This document shows positions 25,324-34,364 of a DNA stretch of 64,000 bases, piece after piece. Below the pieces are notes generated by a model that did no database searches, was not told the DNA's origin, and saw only the letters and a list, made by a program, of their open reading frames with translations. The position numbers and the translations under genes are program-made. Within the stretch, counting starts at the first letter, position 1. Every line of letters starts with the position of its first letter. The DNA is from Microlunatus speluncae (GTDB lineage: Bacteria > Actinomycetota > Actinomycetes > Propionibacteriales > Propionibacteriaceae): contig NZ_VKCZ01000003.1 of NCBI RefSeq assembly GCF_009299835.1, positions 434,001 through 498,000 on the forward strand, written 5' to 3'.

Positions 25324-25808
25324 GGTCGCCGCAGGGCCGGCTGGCCGAGCTCGGCCTGACCCTGCCGGCGGTGCCGGCGGCGCTCGCCGCCTACCTGCCG
25401 GCGGTCCGCAGCGGCGATCTGATCTTCACCGCGGGGCAACTGCCGCTGGTCGACGGCGTGCCGATCGCGCTCGGCCTGGTCGGGGCCGACGTGACCGAGG
25501 AGCAGGCCGTCGAGTGTGCCCGGCAGGCGGCGCTGAACGGGCTGGCCGCGGCGGCCGAGACGGCGGGTGGGCTGGACCGGATCGCCCGGGTGATCAAGGT
25601 CGTGGTGTACGTGGCCGGGGTGCCCGAATACACCGGGCAGCCGAAGGTGGCCAACGGGGCCAGCGAACTGCTGGGCGAGGTGTTCGGCCCGGCCGGGCAG
25701 CACGCCCGGTCGGCGGTCGGCGTCGCCTCGTTGCCGCTGAACGCGCCGGTCGAGGTCGAGCTGGTGCTGCAGATGGAGCCGGATCCGCCGCGGATCGTGT
25801 CGGCCTGA
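25320..25808 (+). CDS. RidA/YjgF-family protein
   Basis: 162 residues from ATG 25320. RidA signature: SGDLIFTAGQLPLVDG near the N-terminus, NGLAAAAETAGGLDRIARVIKVVVYV, and the C-terminal HARSAVGVASLPLNAPVEVELV with the Arg that binds the imine/carboxylate in active members (R in HARSAVG). Active RidA enzymes hydrolyse reactive 2-aminoacrylate-type enamines. Corresponds to Rv3678c. Coupled to DUF4177 upstream. Confidence 0.92.
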   Translation: MRSPQGRLAELGLTLPAVPAALAAYLPAVRSGDLIFTAGQLPLVDGVPIALGLVGADVTEEQAVECARQAALNGLAAAAETAGGLDRIARVIKVVVYVAGVPEYTGQPKVANGASELLGEVFGPAGQHARSAVGVASLPLNAPVEVELVLQMEPDPPRIVSA

Positions 25809-25833
25809 TGCCGGTGAACGGAAGCTGGTGATC

Positions 25834-26493
25834 ATGGTCAGTCACTCGCTCGACGTGCTGGACCGGATGGTGGTGCCGGTGCCGGACGCCGTCGTCGACC
25901 GGGTGCTGACCTTCAGCGGGCCGCCGGTCGTGCCGCGCCCGAGCGCAAGTGTGATCTTGCTCCGGCAGCGGTACCGGTTGCAGGTCTATCTGATGCACCG
26001 ACATGCGCGGATGGCGTTCGCCCCGTCGATGATGGTCTTTCCCGGGGGCGGAGTCGATCCGCTCGATCAGAAGTCGGGGGATCCGGTGATCGCCTGCGCG
26101 ACCCGTGAGCTGACCGAGGAGACCGGCGTCCGGATCGAGCCGGCGTCCCTGTCGGCCTGGGCCCACTGGATCACCCCGGAGGTGGAGCCGCGCCGCTACG
26201 ACACCCGATTCTTCGTGGCGGTCGTACCCGATGATCAAGAACCGGCCGACATCTCCGGCGAGGCGTCCTCGGCCGGATGGGCGGTGCCGAAGGAGACCCT
26301 GGCCGGGCACCTCCGCGGCGACCTCGGGCTGATGCCGCCGACTCAGGCGATCTTGACCGAGCTGGCCGAGTACGGTTCCGTGGCCGCGGTGGTCGCGGCC
26401 GCCCGGGATCGGGTGGTGAGCCCGGTGCTGCCGGTGCCGGAACAGGCGGGCGGGCGGCGGACGTTTCGCTATCCGCGGCGGGGCGAACGGTGA
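25834..26493 (+). CDS. NUDIX hydrolase
   Basis: 219 residues from ATG 25834 (GGAAG 9 nt upstream; GTG 25828 is too near that site). It is a NUDIX protein with a long loop in the box: FPGGGVD, then after an insertion ACATRELTEETGV, which keeps the REUXEE core. The N-terminal PSASVILLRQ and YLMHRHARMAF match the NUDT19-like branch that acts on CoA-type substrates (inference). It ends in a GTGA overlap with the metallo-beta-lactamase gene, so it belongs to the RidA-NUDIX-MBL operon. Confidence 0.85.
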   Translation: MVSHSLDVLDRMVVPVPDAVVDRVLTFSGPPVVPRPSASVILLRQRYRLQVYLMHRHARMAFAPSMMVFPGGGVDPLDQKSGDPVIACATRELTEETGVRIEPASLSAWAHWITPEVEPRRYDTRFFVAVVPDDQEPADISGEASSAGWAVPKETLAGHLRGDLGLMPPTQAILTELAEYGSVAAVVAAARDRVVSPVLPVPEQAGGRRTFRYPRRGER

Positions 26494-27257
26494 GCGCCGC
26501 AATCATCCGGGCCGACAATCCCGGCCCGATGACCCTGGAGGGCACCAACACCATCCTGGTCGGCGACCCGGCGCGCGGTCCGGTGGTGGTGATCGATCCC
26601 GGACCGGACGATGATCGACATCTGCGCCGGGTGCTGACCGCGGCCGGGGCGATCGCGGCGATCGTGATCACCCATCGGCACCTTGATCACACGGCCGGGG
26701 CCGCCGCGCTGGCGGCATTGGCCGGCTGCGACGTGCTGGCCGCCGACCCGGCCGTCCGGATCGGTGATCGCGGCCTGGCCGACGGTGACCGCCTCTCGGT
26801 GGCCGGGGCCGAGCTGCGGCTGGTCGCGACGCCCGGTCACACCAGCGACTCGTACTCGATCCTGATCACCGGCGACGACGGGTCGGCCCGGCTGGCCACC
26901 GGTGACATGGTGCTCGGCCGCGGCACCACGGTGATCATGCATCCGGACGGCGACGTCGGCTCCTATCTGGCCTCGCTGGAGATCATGATCGCGCTGGTGC
27001 GTGATCATCGAGTGACCGAGATCCTGCCCGGCCACGGACCCGTGGTCACCGATCCGGCCGGCGTGCTGGCGTACTACCGGCAGCACCGGTTGGAGCGGCT
27101 GGATCAGGTGCGGGTCGCGCTGGCCGGCGGCGCCCGCACCCCGGCCGAAGTGGTCGACGCCGTTTACACCGACATCGACGCGGCGGTCCGGCCCGCGGCC
27201 GAGCTGTCGGTGGCGGCGCAGCTGGCCTATCTCGACCGCGATTCCCGCCGTGGGTGA
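26490..27257 (+). CDS. Metallo-beta-lactamase fold hydrolase (LACTB2-like)
   Basis: 255 residues from GTG 26490, which overlaps the NUDIX stop. Zinc motifs: THRHLDHTAGA (HxHxDH), the TPGHTSDSY His, the Asp in LATGDMVLG, and PGHGPVV. The C-terminal ~70 residues form a winged-helix-like extension (PAEVVDAVYTDIDAAV, AAQLAYLDR), as in LACTB2 nucleases and Rv3677c. Closes the conserved block; in M. tuberculosis the next gene is crp, but here an insertion of about 15 kb follows. Confidence 0.92.
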   Translation: MSAAIIRADNPGPMTLEGTNTILVGDPARGPVVVIDPGPDDDRHLRRVLTAAGAIAAIVITHRHLDHTAGAAALAALAGCDVLAADPAVRIGDRGLADGDRLSVAGAELRLVATPGHTSDSYSILITGDDGSARLATGDMVLGRGTTVIMHPDGDVGSYLASLEIMIALVRDHRVTEILPGHGPVVTDPAGVLAYYRQHRLERLDQVRVALAGGARTPAEVVDAVYTDIDAAVRPAAELSVAAQLAYLDRDSRRG

Positions 27258-27305
27258 ATCGGGGGGCTACTCCGCTGTACCCTGCAGAACATCGACCAAT
27301 TCTGC

Positions 27306-27614
27306 ATGGCCGACTCCGGGGTGATCGTGGTGGATCGTGGCAAGGAACTCGACCTGTCGAGCTGCTCGATGGTCGAGTTGGAGATCGAGCTGCACCAGGT
27401 CAGTCAGGCGATGCATGCCGCCGGGTTGCCCCGCGGGGCCGCGACGGTCGAGACCGAGATCGCGGCGCTCCGGGAGGTGGCGATCCTGTCGGCGCGCCGC
27501 CGGGCGATCCTGGCCGAGGTGTCCCACCGCCGAGCGGCGCTGGCCTCGTGGCGGGCCGACCAGGATCAACTCGACGTGATCACCGGCGGCGACGACAGCG
27601 TCGCCGATCAGTGA
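27306..27614 (+). CDS. Small coiled-coil-like protein of unknown function
   Basis: 102 residues. Residues ~20-85 are strongly helical with heptad-like Leu/Val/Ala spacing (MVELEIELHQVSQAMHAAG, TEIAALREVAILSARRRAIL). It starts 48 nt after the MBL gene and may be co-transcribed. Its end overlaps the convergent DHFR-like gene by 7 nt. No family recognised. Confidence 0.6.
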   Translation: MADSGVIVVDRGKELDLSSCSMVELEIELHQVSQAMHAAGLPRGAATVETEIAALREVAILSARRRAILAEVSHRRAALASWRADQDQLDVITGGDDSVADQ

Positions 27615-28207
27615 GCGGCCGGCCGGTAGACCAGTAGGGCGTTGTTCGAGCCGGGAGCCTGCCGGGCCGAGCTGAGGGCGAGGGGGACCTGGCCGTCGAA
27701 GGCCGGGGTGCCGCCGCCGTACGCGACGGGGGCGATCATCAGGTGCACCTCGTCGACCAGCCCCTGGCTGAGCAGGGCGTTCCACAGGGTGCGGCTGGCG
27801 AAGATTACGATGTCGCCCTCGCCCGACTCCTTCGCCGCGGCCAGCCAGCCCGCGACTCCGGCCCGGGTGACGACCGTGGTCCGGTCCCGCCACGGATGAT
27901 CATCGGGCACCGCGAAGTCGTCGGAGACGGCGACCTTCTGCACCTGGTTGAAGCCCCGGCTGATGCCCCGATTGACCTCGTCCAACGACCGGTCGGCCGG
28001 GTCGACCGGGGCGTCGGCGACGGCCGGCCAGTAACCGCCGAAGAACTCGTACGACCTCCGGCCGAGCAGCACGGTGGTCGCCGCGGTGATCCGCTCCAGG
28101 TTGTAGCCGTCGAAGAACTCGTCCATCCCGGCGAACGGCGGATTGCCGTCCGGATCGGTGAAGTAGCCGTCGACGGAGACGATGTTGCAGACGATGATCT
28201 TGCGCAT
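27608..28207 (-). CDS. Dihydrofolate reductase family protein (RibD C-terminal type)
   Basis: 199 residues; AAGGAG precedes ATG 28207. Typical for this family: MRKIIVCNIVSVDGYFTDPDG at the N-terminus, TTVLLGRRSYEFFGGYWP, IVIFASRTLWNALLSQGLVDEV, and a C-terminal VAYGGGTPAF. These proteins bind NADPH in a DHFR-like fold, and most are uncharacterised reductases rather than true DHFR. It lies downstream of an ECF sigma gene on the same strand, a frequent pairing in actinobacteria. Confidence 0.9.
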   Translation of the reverse strand: MRKIIVCNIVSVDGYFTDPDGNPPFAGMDEFFDGYNLERITAATTVLLGRRSYEFFGGYWPAVADAPVDPADRSLDEVNRGISRGFNQVQKVAVSDDFAVPDDHPWRDRTTVVTRAGVAGWLAAAKESGEGDIVIFASRTLWNALLSQGLVDEVHLMIAPVAYGGGTPAFDGQVPLALSSARQAPGSNNALLVYRPAAH

Positions 28208-28270
28208 GATGGTGGGCTCCTTGCCTCGATTCGAGTTGTTATCCGGATCGAGACAGAACGAGCCGCGGAT

Positions 28271-29263
28271 TCATCGGTCGGCCGGGAATTCTTTCGGCGA
28301 GATCCGCTGCGGCAGCGGCGACCGGGCCAGCATCACCGGGTCGATGAACGACGCCAGCCAGGTCACCCGGTCGCCGTCCAGGGTGATCACCAGGATGGCC
28401 GACAGGAGCAGCTCACCGTCCGCCTCGGGCAGATAGCAGGCCAGCGACGGCCGGTCGTTGAACCGGGCCGGTCGAGCTCGCCAGGGGAGCGCGAAGACGT
28501 TCCGGCTCAGGAATTCGACCACGTCCGCGCGGCCGTCGAACCAGGCCGGCAGCGGCGGCATGGTGAATCGGACCTCGTCGGCCAGCAGGTCGACCAGGCC
28601 CGACACGTCACCCGCGTCGAAGGCGGTGACGAACGCCGCCACCACCGTCCGCTCCTTGCCCTTCGGGGCCGCGACCTGCTCGACCGGCGCGGCCGGTGCG
28701 GTGGCGAGGGTGGCGTGGGCCCGCTGCAGCGCGCTGTTCACCGAGGCCCGGGAGGTGTCCAGCAGTCCGGCCACCTCCGCGGCCGGGAAGCCGAGCACGT
28801 CCCGCAGGATCAGCACCGCCCGCTGATTCGGTGGCAGCCGCTGCAGGGCGGCGACGTAGGCCAGGCCGATGTGTTCCCGGCGCTGTCGGACCTGCTCCGG
28901 ATCGACCTCCGGCGTGTGCAGGGGCTCGATCCACCCGTCGCCCTCGACCGGGGCGCCGAGCTCGTCGCCCGGTCGCCGGGCCGGACCATGATCGAACGAC
29001 AGCATCCGCTGCGGCCGGTTCCGGGCCTGCCGCAGGCAGCAGTTGGTGGCGATCCGGTAGAGCCAGGTCCGCAGCGAGCTGCGCTGCTGGAAACCGGACA
29101 GGCCGCGCCAGGCGGCCAACAGCGTCTCCTGCAGCGCGTCCTCGGCGTCGTGGGCCGAGCCGAGGATCCGGTAACAGTGGGCGGTGAGCTCCCGCCGATG
29201 CGGCTCGACGAGCCGGCCGAACGCATGTTCGTCGCCATCCCGGGCGGCGGTCAGCAGATCCAT
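28271..29263 (-). CDS. ECF sigma factor with C-terminal SnoaL-like domain (SigG-type)
   Basis: 330 residues. Sigma region 2 (about 10-85: HAFGRLVEPHRRELTAHCYR, SAHDAEDALQETLLAAWRG, RTWLYRIATNCCL) and region 4 (about 130-185: AALQRLPPNQRAVLILRDVLG, FPAAEVAGLLDTSRASVNSAL) are both complete. A ~120-residue SnoaL/NTF2-like domain follows (VTAFDAGDVSGLVDLLADEV), as in ECF groups regulated by that C-terminal domain instead of an anti-sigma factor. No anti-sigma gene is adjacent, which fits. It lies between a TPR protein and a DHFR-like protein, probably one operon. Confidence 0.9.
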   Translation of the reverse strand: MDLLTAARDGDEHAFGRLVEPHRRELTAHCYRILGSAHDAEDALQETLLAAWRGLSGFQQRSSLRTWLYRIATNCCLRQARNRPQRMLSFDHGPARRPGDELGAPVEGDGWIEPLHTPEVDPEQVRQRREHIGLAYVAALQRLPPNQRAVLILRDVLGFPAAEVAGLLDTSRASVNSALQRAHATLATAPAAPVEQVAAPKGKERTVVAAFVTAFDAGDVSGLVDLLADEVRFTMPPLPAWFDGRADVVEFLSRNVFALPWRARPARFNDRPSLACYLPEADGELLLSAILVITLDGDRVTWLASFIDPVMLARSPLPQRISPKEFPADR

Positions 29264-29295
29264 GGCCGGAGTCTGTCAGCCGCCGGGCCCTCGGG

Positions 29296-30984
29296 TCAGG
29301 CGTCGGCGGTCTCCAGCCGGCAGGCACACGACGCGACGATCGGTACGTCGGCCCGGGCCCGCATCAGGTCCAGCTGCTGGGCGATGATCGCCGCCTCGGC
29401 CGTACGACCCAACCGGTGCAGGCATTCGTGATAGCCATGCAGGCTCCACACGTTGCCGGGATGTTGGCAGGGCCGGGCCAGCGTCGGGTCCAGCCCGAGG
29501 TCGGCGGCGTACACCGCGGCGGCCTCCTCGACCCGGCCCTGCTCGAGCAGCAGGGCACCGTAGGCGTGCCGCGTCGGCTGCATCCAGCCCCACGGCTCGT
29601 CGTACGGCAGCGAGTCGTCCAGCTCGATCGCCCGCCGCAGCCGGCCGAACGCCTCCTCGAACCGCCCTTCGCGGTAGGCGATCTCGCCGTCGAGCATCTC
29701 CGCGGCGATCGCCAGGATGTCGTGCACGGTGTTGTTGAACAGGTAGCGGGTGTCCGGGATCCGCCGGTAGGCCGCGGCGAAGGCTTCCCGCTCGGTGTGG
29801 GCCTGGGCCACTCGGCCCGTCGCGGCGTAGGCGACGCCGCGGCCGTAGTGGATGGTCGCGGCGGTGCTGCAGTAGAGCTCGAGATCCTCCGGCAGCGGCT
29901 CGGCGATCAGCTCGTCCCAGCGGCCGAACCGGATCAGGATGTGGATCCGCAACGGTACGAATGCCTCCAGCCAGTCGGCCATCGGCGGCGACTCGATGGC
30001 CAGCAGCTCGGGGGTGAGCTGATCCGCGAGCTCGGCCGCGGCCTCGAGCGCGGTCCGCGAACTGCCTTCGAACATGGCGGAATAGACCACGAAGTGGAGA
30101 TTGTGCGCGCGGTAGAGGGAGTAGAAGTTCAGCGGCCCCTCGCGCTCGACGAACCGCCGATCGACCCGCACCGCGGCCTGGTTGGCCAGCACCGAATCGC
30201 GGTAGTTGCCGCACAGCACATCGATGTGGCTGGGCATGTGTTGCAGGTGGCCCGCGTCGGGCACCAGGTCGCGCAGCAGATCCGCGGCCGGCAGCGCGTC
30301 CTGCGGCCGGGCCGACATCTCCATCGTGTGCAGATACAGGTGCAGGGCGCCGGGATGTTCGCGTCCGGCCGGCGTGGCCAGGACGTCGTCCAACAGGCGT
30401 TTGGCCGGCACGACGCGGGAGCCCGGTGCCGGTTCGCCGGTCCTGATGTCCCAGAGTGCCCACGCGGTGACGTTGATCAGGGCGTCGGCGGCCAGGGTCT
30501 GCACGTCGAGGTCGTCCGGATGGGCCTCGGCCAACGCCGCCATCGCGTCGGCATAGGCGGCGCTGCCGGCTCCCAGCGCATCCGTGTCGTTCGGGTCGTC
30601 GGTGCGGAAACGGGTCTGCAACGCCTCGATCAGCCCCTGCTCGACCGGCGACCGGCGGCCCTGCGCGGCCAGGCCCAGCTCCATCCGCGCCCGGGCCAGC
30701 GAGGCCGCGAGGTCGACCGGATCGAACGCCTCCCACGCCTTGTTGTAGTTCGGGCCGATGGCGTACGCGATGCCCCAGCGCGCGATCGCCAGGTCGGGGT
30801 CGAGTGCCAGGGCGCGATCGAAACAGAGGACGGCCTCTTCGTGGTTGAAGGCGTACGCCCAGACGAGCCCGCGATCGAACCACACCTGCGCCTGGGGCGA
30901 TGACGTCTCGACCGGCCGGTGAAACGTGCCGAGGTCGTAGTAGGGCTCCGTCCGGCCCGGCAATGCCGACGCGGTATCGCTCAT
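29296..30984 (-). CDS. Tetratricopeptide-repeat protein
   Basis: 562 residues. Many TPR-like units, for example EEAVLCFDRALALDPDLAIARWG near the N-terminus and AFGRLRRAIELDDSLPYDEP near the C-terminus. A conserved central part contains HLQHMPSHIDVLCGNY, with His residues that recur in this TPR family. No signal or membrane segment. It starts the probable operon TPR - ECF sigma - DHFR-like. Possible scaffold or regulator of the sigma factor, but this is inference from position. Confidence 0.8.
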   Translation of the reverse strand: MSDTASALPGRTEPYYDLGTFHRPVETSSPQAQVWFDRGLVWAYAFNHEEAVLCFDRALALDPDLAIARWGIAYAIGPNYNKAWEAFDPVDLAASLARARMELGLAAQGRRSPVEQGLIEALQTRFRTDDPNDTDALGAGSAAYADAMAALAEAHPDDLDVQTLAADALINVTAWALWDIRTGEPAPGSRVVPAKRLLDDVLATPAGREHPGALHLYLHTMEMSARPQDALPAADLLRDLVPDAGHLQHMPSHIDVLCGNYRDSVLANQAAVRVDRRFVEREGPLNFYSLYRAHNLHFVVYSAMFEGSSRTALEAAAELADQLTPELLAIESPPMADWLEAFVPLRIHILIRFGRWDELIAEPLPEDLELYCSTAATIHYGRGVAYAATGRVAQAHTEREAFAAAYRRIPDTRYLFNNTVHDILAIAAEMLDGEIAYREGRFEEAFGRLRRAIELDDSLPYDEPWGWMQPTRHAYGALLLEQGRVEEAAAVYAADLGLDPTLARPCQHPGNVWSLHGYHECLHRLGRTAEAAIIAQQLDLMRARADVPIVASCACRLETADA

Positions 30985-31181
30985 GAACGCCCAGATTAGG
31001 CCGACTCCGGGGTGAGCGCGCCCGCTCGGCGAAACTCGCGGAAGTTCCGGCGCCGCGCCGTGAACGCTTCGGTGAAACCCGGTGTGGCGCGACGAGGCTG
31101 TCCCCGAACATGTGTTCTAATGATCGCTCGCCCGTCAGCCCGCTCCCGGCGGGCGATGCTCAGAAGGAGATCGCCGCAACG

Positions 31182-31652
31182 ATGACTGCAGACACCCTGA
31201 CCGCCCCCGCCCCGAGCGCACCCGCCCCGACCGCACCTGCACCGTCCACCGACGCCGAGGTTCCGGCGACTCCGGCCGTCGAGGACCGGAGCCAGGCGAA
31301 CGCGACGCCGGACGCGTCGACGGCGGCCCCGGTCGAGGCGAAGCCGAAGAAGGCGCCGGCGAAGAAGGCGGCCGGCAAGCGGACCAAGACGTTGGAGCTG
31401 ACGCTGACCGTCACCGGCACCGCCGACGGTGAGTGGCACGCCGAGCTGAAGCAGGGGACGACGTTCCTGGCCCGCAACCTCGCCGTCGCCGCCGCGGCCG
31501 TCTCGCGGGCGGCCAAGGAACTCCACGAAGACCTGTCCACCCCGATCGACGAGGTGATCGAAGCCGCCCGCGAGCAGCAGGCGGCCAAGGTCGCGGCGCT
31601 CGAGGCCGAGCTGGAGGCCGCCCGTAAGGCCCTCGCCGACCTGGCCGACTGA
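31182..31652 (+). CDS. Ala/Pro-rich protein with basic linker and helical C-terminus (possibly DUF6319)
   Basis: 156 residues from ATG 31182 with AGAAGGAG upstream; the earlier in-frame start at 31110 lacks such a site. The first ~60 residues are Ala/Pro/Thr-rich, followed by a Lys-rich patch (AKPKKAPAKKAAGKRTK) of histone-H1-like character that could bind DNA. A beta-rich segment follows (TLELTLTVTGTADGEWHAEL), then a long coiled coil (VIEAAREQQAAKVAALEAEL). The DUF6319 label is from memory of this layout. It ends next to the 450-bp nested palindrome. Confidence 0.65.
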   Translation: MTADTLTAPAPSAPAPTAPAPSTDAEVPATPAVEDRSQANATPDASTAAPVEAKPKKAPAKKAAGKRTKTLELTLTVTGTADGEWHAELKQGTTFLARNLAVAAAAVSRAAKELHEDLSTPIDEVIEAAREQQAAKVAALEAELEAARKALADLAD

Positions 31653-31658
31653 CCGCTC

Positions 31659-32160
31659 CGTTCCCTGAGCCGTGGTGTGTTCGTTCCCTGAGCCCTGTCC
31701 CCGTTGTTCGTTCCCTGAGCCTGTCGAAGGGCAAGCCAGGCAAGCGCTGTCTCGGGTTCGGGTCACGGAACCTGTGCACCCGTCGAGTGGACCCGGGAAC
31801 GGCAGGATTTGCCGCGCCCGGGTTCGCCCGGGCAAGTCCGCTCGGTGCGCGCCGAGGATTAGAAAGACGCGCCAAGGACGGGCGGGTTAGGGCGGTTCTT
31901 AGGAACGTCCGTCCGGGTGCCGGTTGGGTCGTGGTCGGGATCATCGACTGTGACGTTTCCCGGCTCAACCGGAACGGAACGGGCGGGAAACGTCACAGTC
32001 GATGCGCAGCCGGCGACTTTCGCCGCCCAACCGGCGCCCGGCCGCATGACGCTGCGGACCGCCTTGACCGGACCGTCCTTGGCGCGTCTTTCCCCGGCCG
32101 TCAGGCCGAAACCGGAGGGGCACCGTCTGGCCTGCCCTTCGACAGGCTCTGGGAACGAAC
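31659..32160. repeat. Class A nested long inverted repeat (~450 bp)
   Basis: This occupies the 541-nt gap between convergent genes. Outer REP-like units lie at 31707-31731 and 32135-32160, with two extra partial units at 31659 and 31680. Inside them is a perfect 19-bp pair (31863-31881 with 32073-32091, AAAGACGCGCCAAGGACGG). Next comes a pair around GCCGGTTGGG (31919-31928 / 32026-32036), and at the centre a perfect 20-bp stem (31943-31962 with 31984-32003) containing ACTGTGACGTTTCCCG. All pairs are concentric. No gene is visible. Confidence 0.9.
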
Positions 32161-32194
32161 AAGCGGCGACAGGGCCCAGGGAACCAGCGGATGA

Positions 32195-34153
32195 TCATCC
32201 CGATCGTCGCGGCACGTAGTGATCGAGTTTGGACTCGAGAAGCCCCTCGCCGTGGGTGGCGCTGTGCAACTGACGGCGCACCGCGTCCAGCTCGGCGGTC
32301 GGGATGGTTCCGGTCAGCTCGGCCAGCGAGTCCTTGATCAGCGGCGTCCCGGGGATGGCGCGGTGCCGGCCGAGCAGGCCGAGGGTGCCGGAGAGGGCGT
32401 CGGCCGGGGTCTCGAGCCGGAACCGGTCGACCGGCTCACAAACGATCGTGCCGGCCTGGCGGACCGCCTCGGCGACGACCAGCTGGGCGGTGAGCCGAGC
32501 GTGGGCGGCGGACGGCCCGGGCGGGACGAAGTCCATCTCGGTCACCGTGACCCGGAGATCGGTGACCTGCCAGCCCTGCGGGCCGTTCGTCAGCGGCTCC
32601 TCCAGATAGCGCAGCATCGCCTCCTGGAACGCCCCGACCGTCGAATAGACGTGCATCGGCACCTGGGACAGCGGGAGGTCCAAGATCAATTCCAGCCCGG
32701 CGCCGGACCGGTTGGGCTCGACGGTCAGCCCGACCCCGGCCCCGAGGAAGTGATCGGGATCGCCCATCCGCACCACGGCACTGCCGGCCCCGGCCGGTCG
32801 CTCGACGCAGATGATCATGGTCGAGCGGAAGTCGACCTCGATCCCGTGCTCGAGCGCCAACGTGTCGGCGATCACCTGTTGCTGCACCTCGCCGTAGACG
32901 CTGATCCGGGAAGCGCCGTCGGCATCCGGCCGAAGCCTGATCAAGGGATCCCGGTCGGCCAACTCGGCCAGGGCCGTGTGCAGGGCTAGTTGTTGGGCAT
33001 GATCACGGGCCTGCACTGTGGTCTCCAGGGCGGGCGGGGCGAAGTTGAGCTCCGGCAGCCCGGCCAGGTCGACGCCGAGCCGATCACCCAGCCGCGCCTC
33101 GGTGAGCCCGTGGACCCGGGCGATCTGGCCGGCGAGCGCGCGGTCGCGCGTCACCGCCCCGCCGGGTTCGTGCACCTCGAGCCGGGTCACCCGGCCGACC
33201 TCGGCCTCGCCGACCCGGACGGGGTCGCGGACCCCGAGCGTGCCCGCGCGGAGGCGCACCGAACAGACCCGGGAGCCGTCGGTGGCACGTTCGATCTTGA
33301 ACACCTGACCGGTCATCGGCGCGGCGGCGTCGGCCGACTCGGCCGGCAGCAGCGAGGTGGCCGTGGTGATCACCTCGGGCACGCCGGCCCCGGTCACGGC
33401 CGACCCGAAGAGGACCGGATGGACGGTGCCGCGCCGGGTCAGCCGGCCCAGGGCGGCCCAGAGGCTCGCCGGGTCCAGGGCCCGGCCCTGATCGACCCAG
33501 GCGGCGAGCACCGCGTCGTCGAGTTCGGCCAGCATTGCGGTGGTCGCTTCGGCCAGCGCGGGATCGGTCCAGTCGTGCGGGTGCAGGGCCGCGGCGGCCG
33601 TACCTTGATCACGGGCGACCCCGAGCGGGACCACCGCCGCGGTCAGCCGGCGCCTGATCCCGGCCAGCACCCGCTCGGGATCGGCGCCGCTGCGGTCGAT
33701 CTTGTTGATCATGAAGACGGCGGGGATGCCCAGCCGGCGCAGGGCCCGGAACAGCACGATCGTCTGCGCCTGCACGCCTTCGACCGCGGACAGGACGACG
33801 ATCGCGCCGTCCAGCACGGCGAGCGAGCGGTCGACCTCGGCGATGAAATCGGGGTGGCCGGGCGTGTCGACCAGATTCACCGTGACGTCGCCGACGGCGA
33901 AGCTGGCGACGGCGGTCCGGATCGTGATGCCGCGACGGCGTTCCAGCGCCAGGGTGTCGGTCTGGGTGGTGCCGTCGTCGACCCGGCCGAGTTGATCAAC
34001 GGCGCCGCCGGCGTGCAGCAGCGCCTCGGTCAGGCTGGTCTTGCCGGCGTCGACGTGCGCGAGCACGCCGAGATTCAGCCAGCGGCGGGACGGTGCCGGC
34101 CGGTCGGACGGGTCAGCTGGTCCGGCGGTCTCCGGAGAGTGGGCTCGATGCAT
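32195..34153 (-). CDS. TetM/OtrA-like ribosomal protection GTPase (EF-G paralogue)
   Basis: 652 residues, the usual length for tetracycline ribosomal-protection proteins. G1 AHVDAGKT (32-39), RRGITIRTA switch I, DTPGHPDF switch II and NKIDR are intact. EF-G-like domains II-V follow (SVRLRAGTLGVRDPV; YGEVQQQVIADTLALEHGIEV; VPMHVYSTVGAFQEAMLRY). TetM-type proteins remove tetracycline from the 30S subunit, and actinobacterial chromosomal members include OtrA. It could equally be a house-keeping paralogue. It is divergent from the HtrA gene. The loop residues that contact tetracycline cannot be judged without alignment. Confidence 0.88.
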   Translation of the reverse strand: MHRAHSPETAGPADPSDRPAPSRRWLNLGVLAHVDAGKTSLTEALLHAGGAVDQLGRVDDGTTQTDTLALERRRGITIRTAVASFAVGDVTVNLVDTPGHPDFIAEVDRSLAVLDGAIVVLSAVEGVQAQTIVLFRALRRLGIPAVFMINKIDRSGADPERVLAGIRRRLTAAVVPLGVARDQGTAAAALHPHDWTDPALAEATTAMLAELDDAVLAAWVDQGRALDPASLWAALGRLTRRGTVHPVLFGSAVTGAGVPEVITTATSLLPAESADAAAPMTGQVFKIERATDGSRVCSVRLRAGTLGVRDPVRVGEAEVGRVTRLEVHEPGGAVTRDRALAGQIARVHGLTEARLGDRLGVDLAGLPELNFAPPALETTVQARDHAQQLALHTALAELADRDPLIRLRPDADGASRISVYGEVQQQVIADTLALEHGIEVDFRSTMIICVERPAGAGSAVVRMGDPDHFLGAGVGLTVEPNRSGAGLELILDLPLSQVPMHVYSTVGAFQEAMLRYLEEPLTNGPQGWQVTDLRVTVTEMDFVPPGPSAAHARLTAQLVVAEAVRQAGTIVCEPVDRFRLETPADALSGTLGLLGRHRAIPGTPLIKDSLAELTGTIPTAELDAVRRQLHSATHGEGLLESKLDHYVPRRSG

Positions 34154-34364
34154 TGGTCCTCGTGTTCGACGTGACGGTGGTCAGGATCACGTGAACGCGC
34201 ATCGAATCTCCTCAGGGCTGAACTACCGACGTCCTGCCGGCTCGGGGTCGAGTCCAGTCGGTCCGCCGGTCGTTGTCAACAACATTTACGGTCGTTTCGG
34301 GCTCTCAGTGGTCTCATCCGCGGCGCACAGCATGGGCACAGGGTCCGGAGAGACGGTCGAAGAC
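34154..34364. other. Divergent intergenic region, TetM-like / HtrA
   Basis: 211 nt holding both promoters. It includes the small dyad GTTGTCAACAAC at 34272-34283 and an AT-richer stretch (ACATTTACG) after it. No gene or clear leader peptide was seen. Confidence 0.35.

Noticed and set aside
29276-31111. 611-codon frame in another register over the TPR gene
   Set aside because: Arg/Gly/Ala/Pro-only composition without hydrophobic periodicity; the TPR frame has clear repeats.
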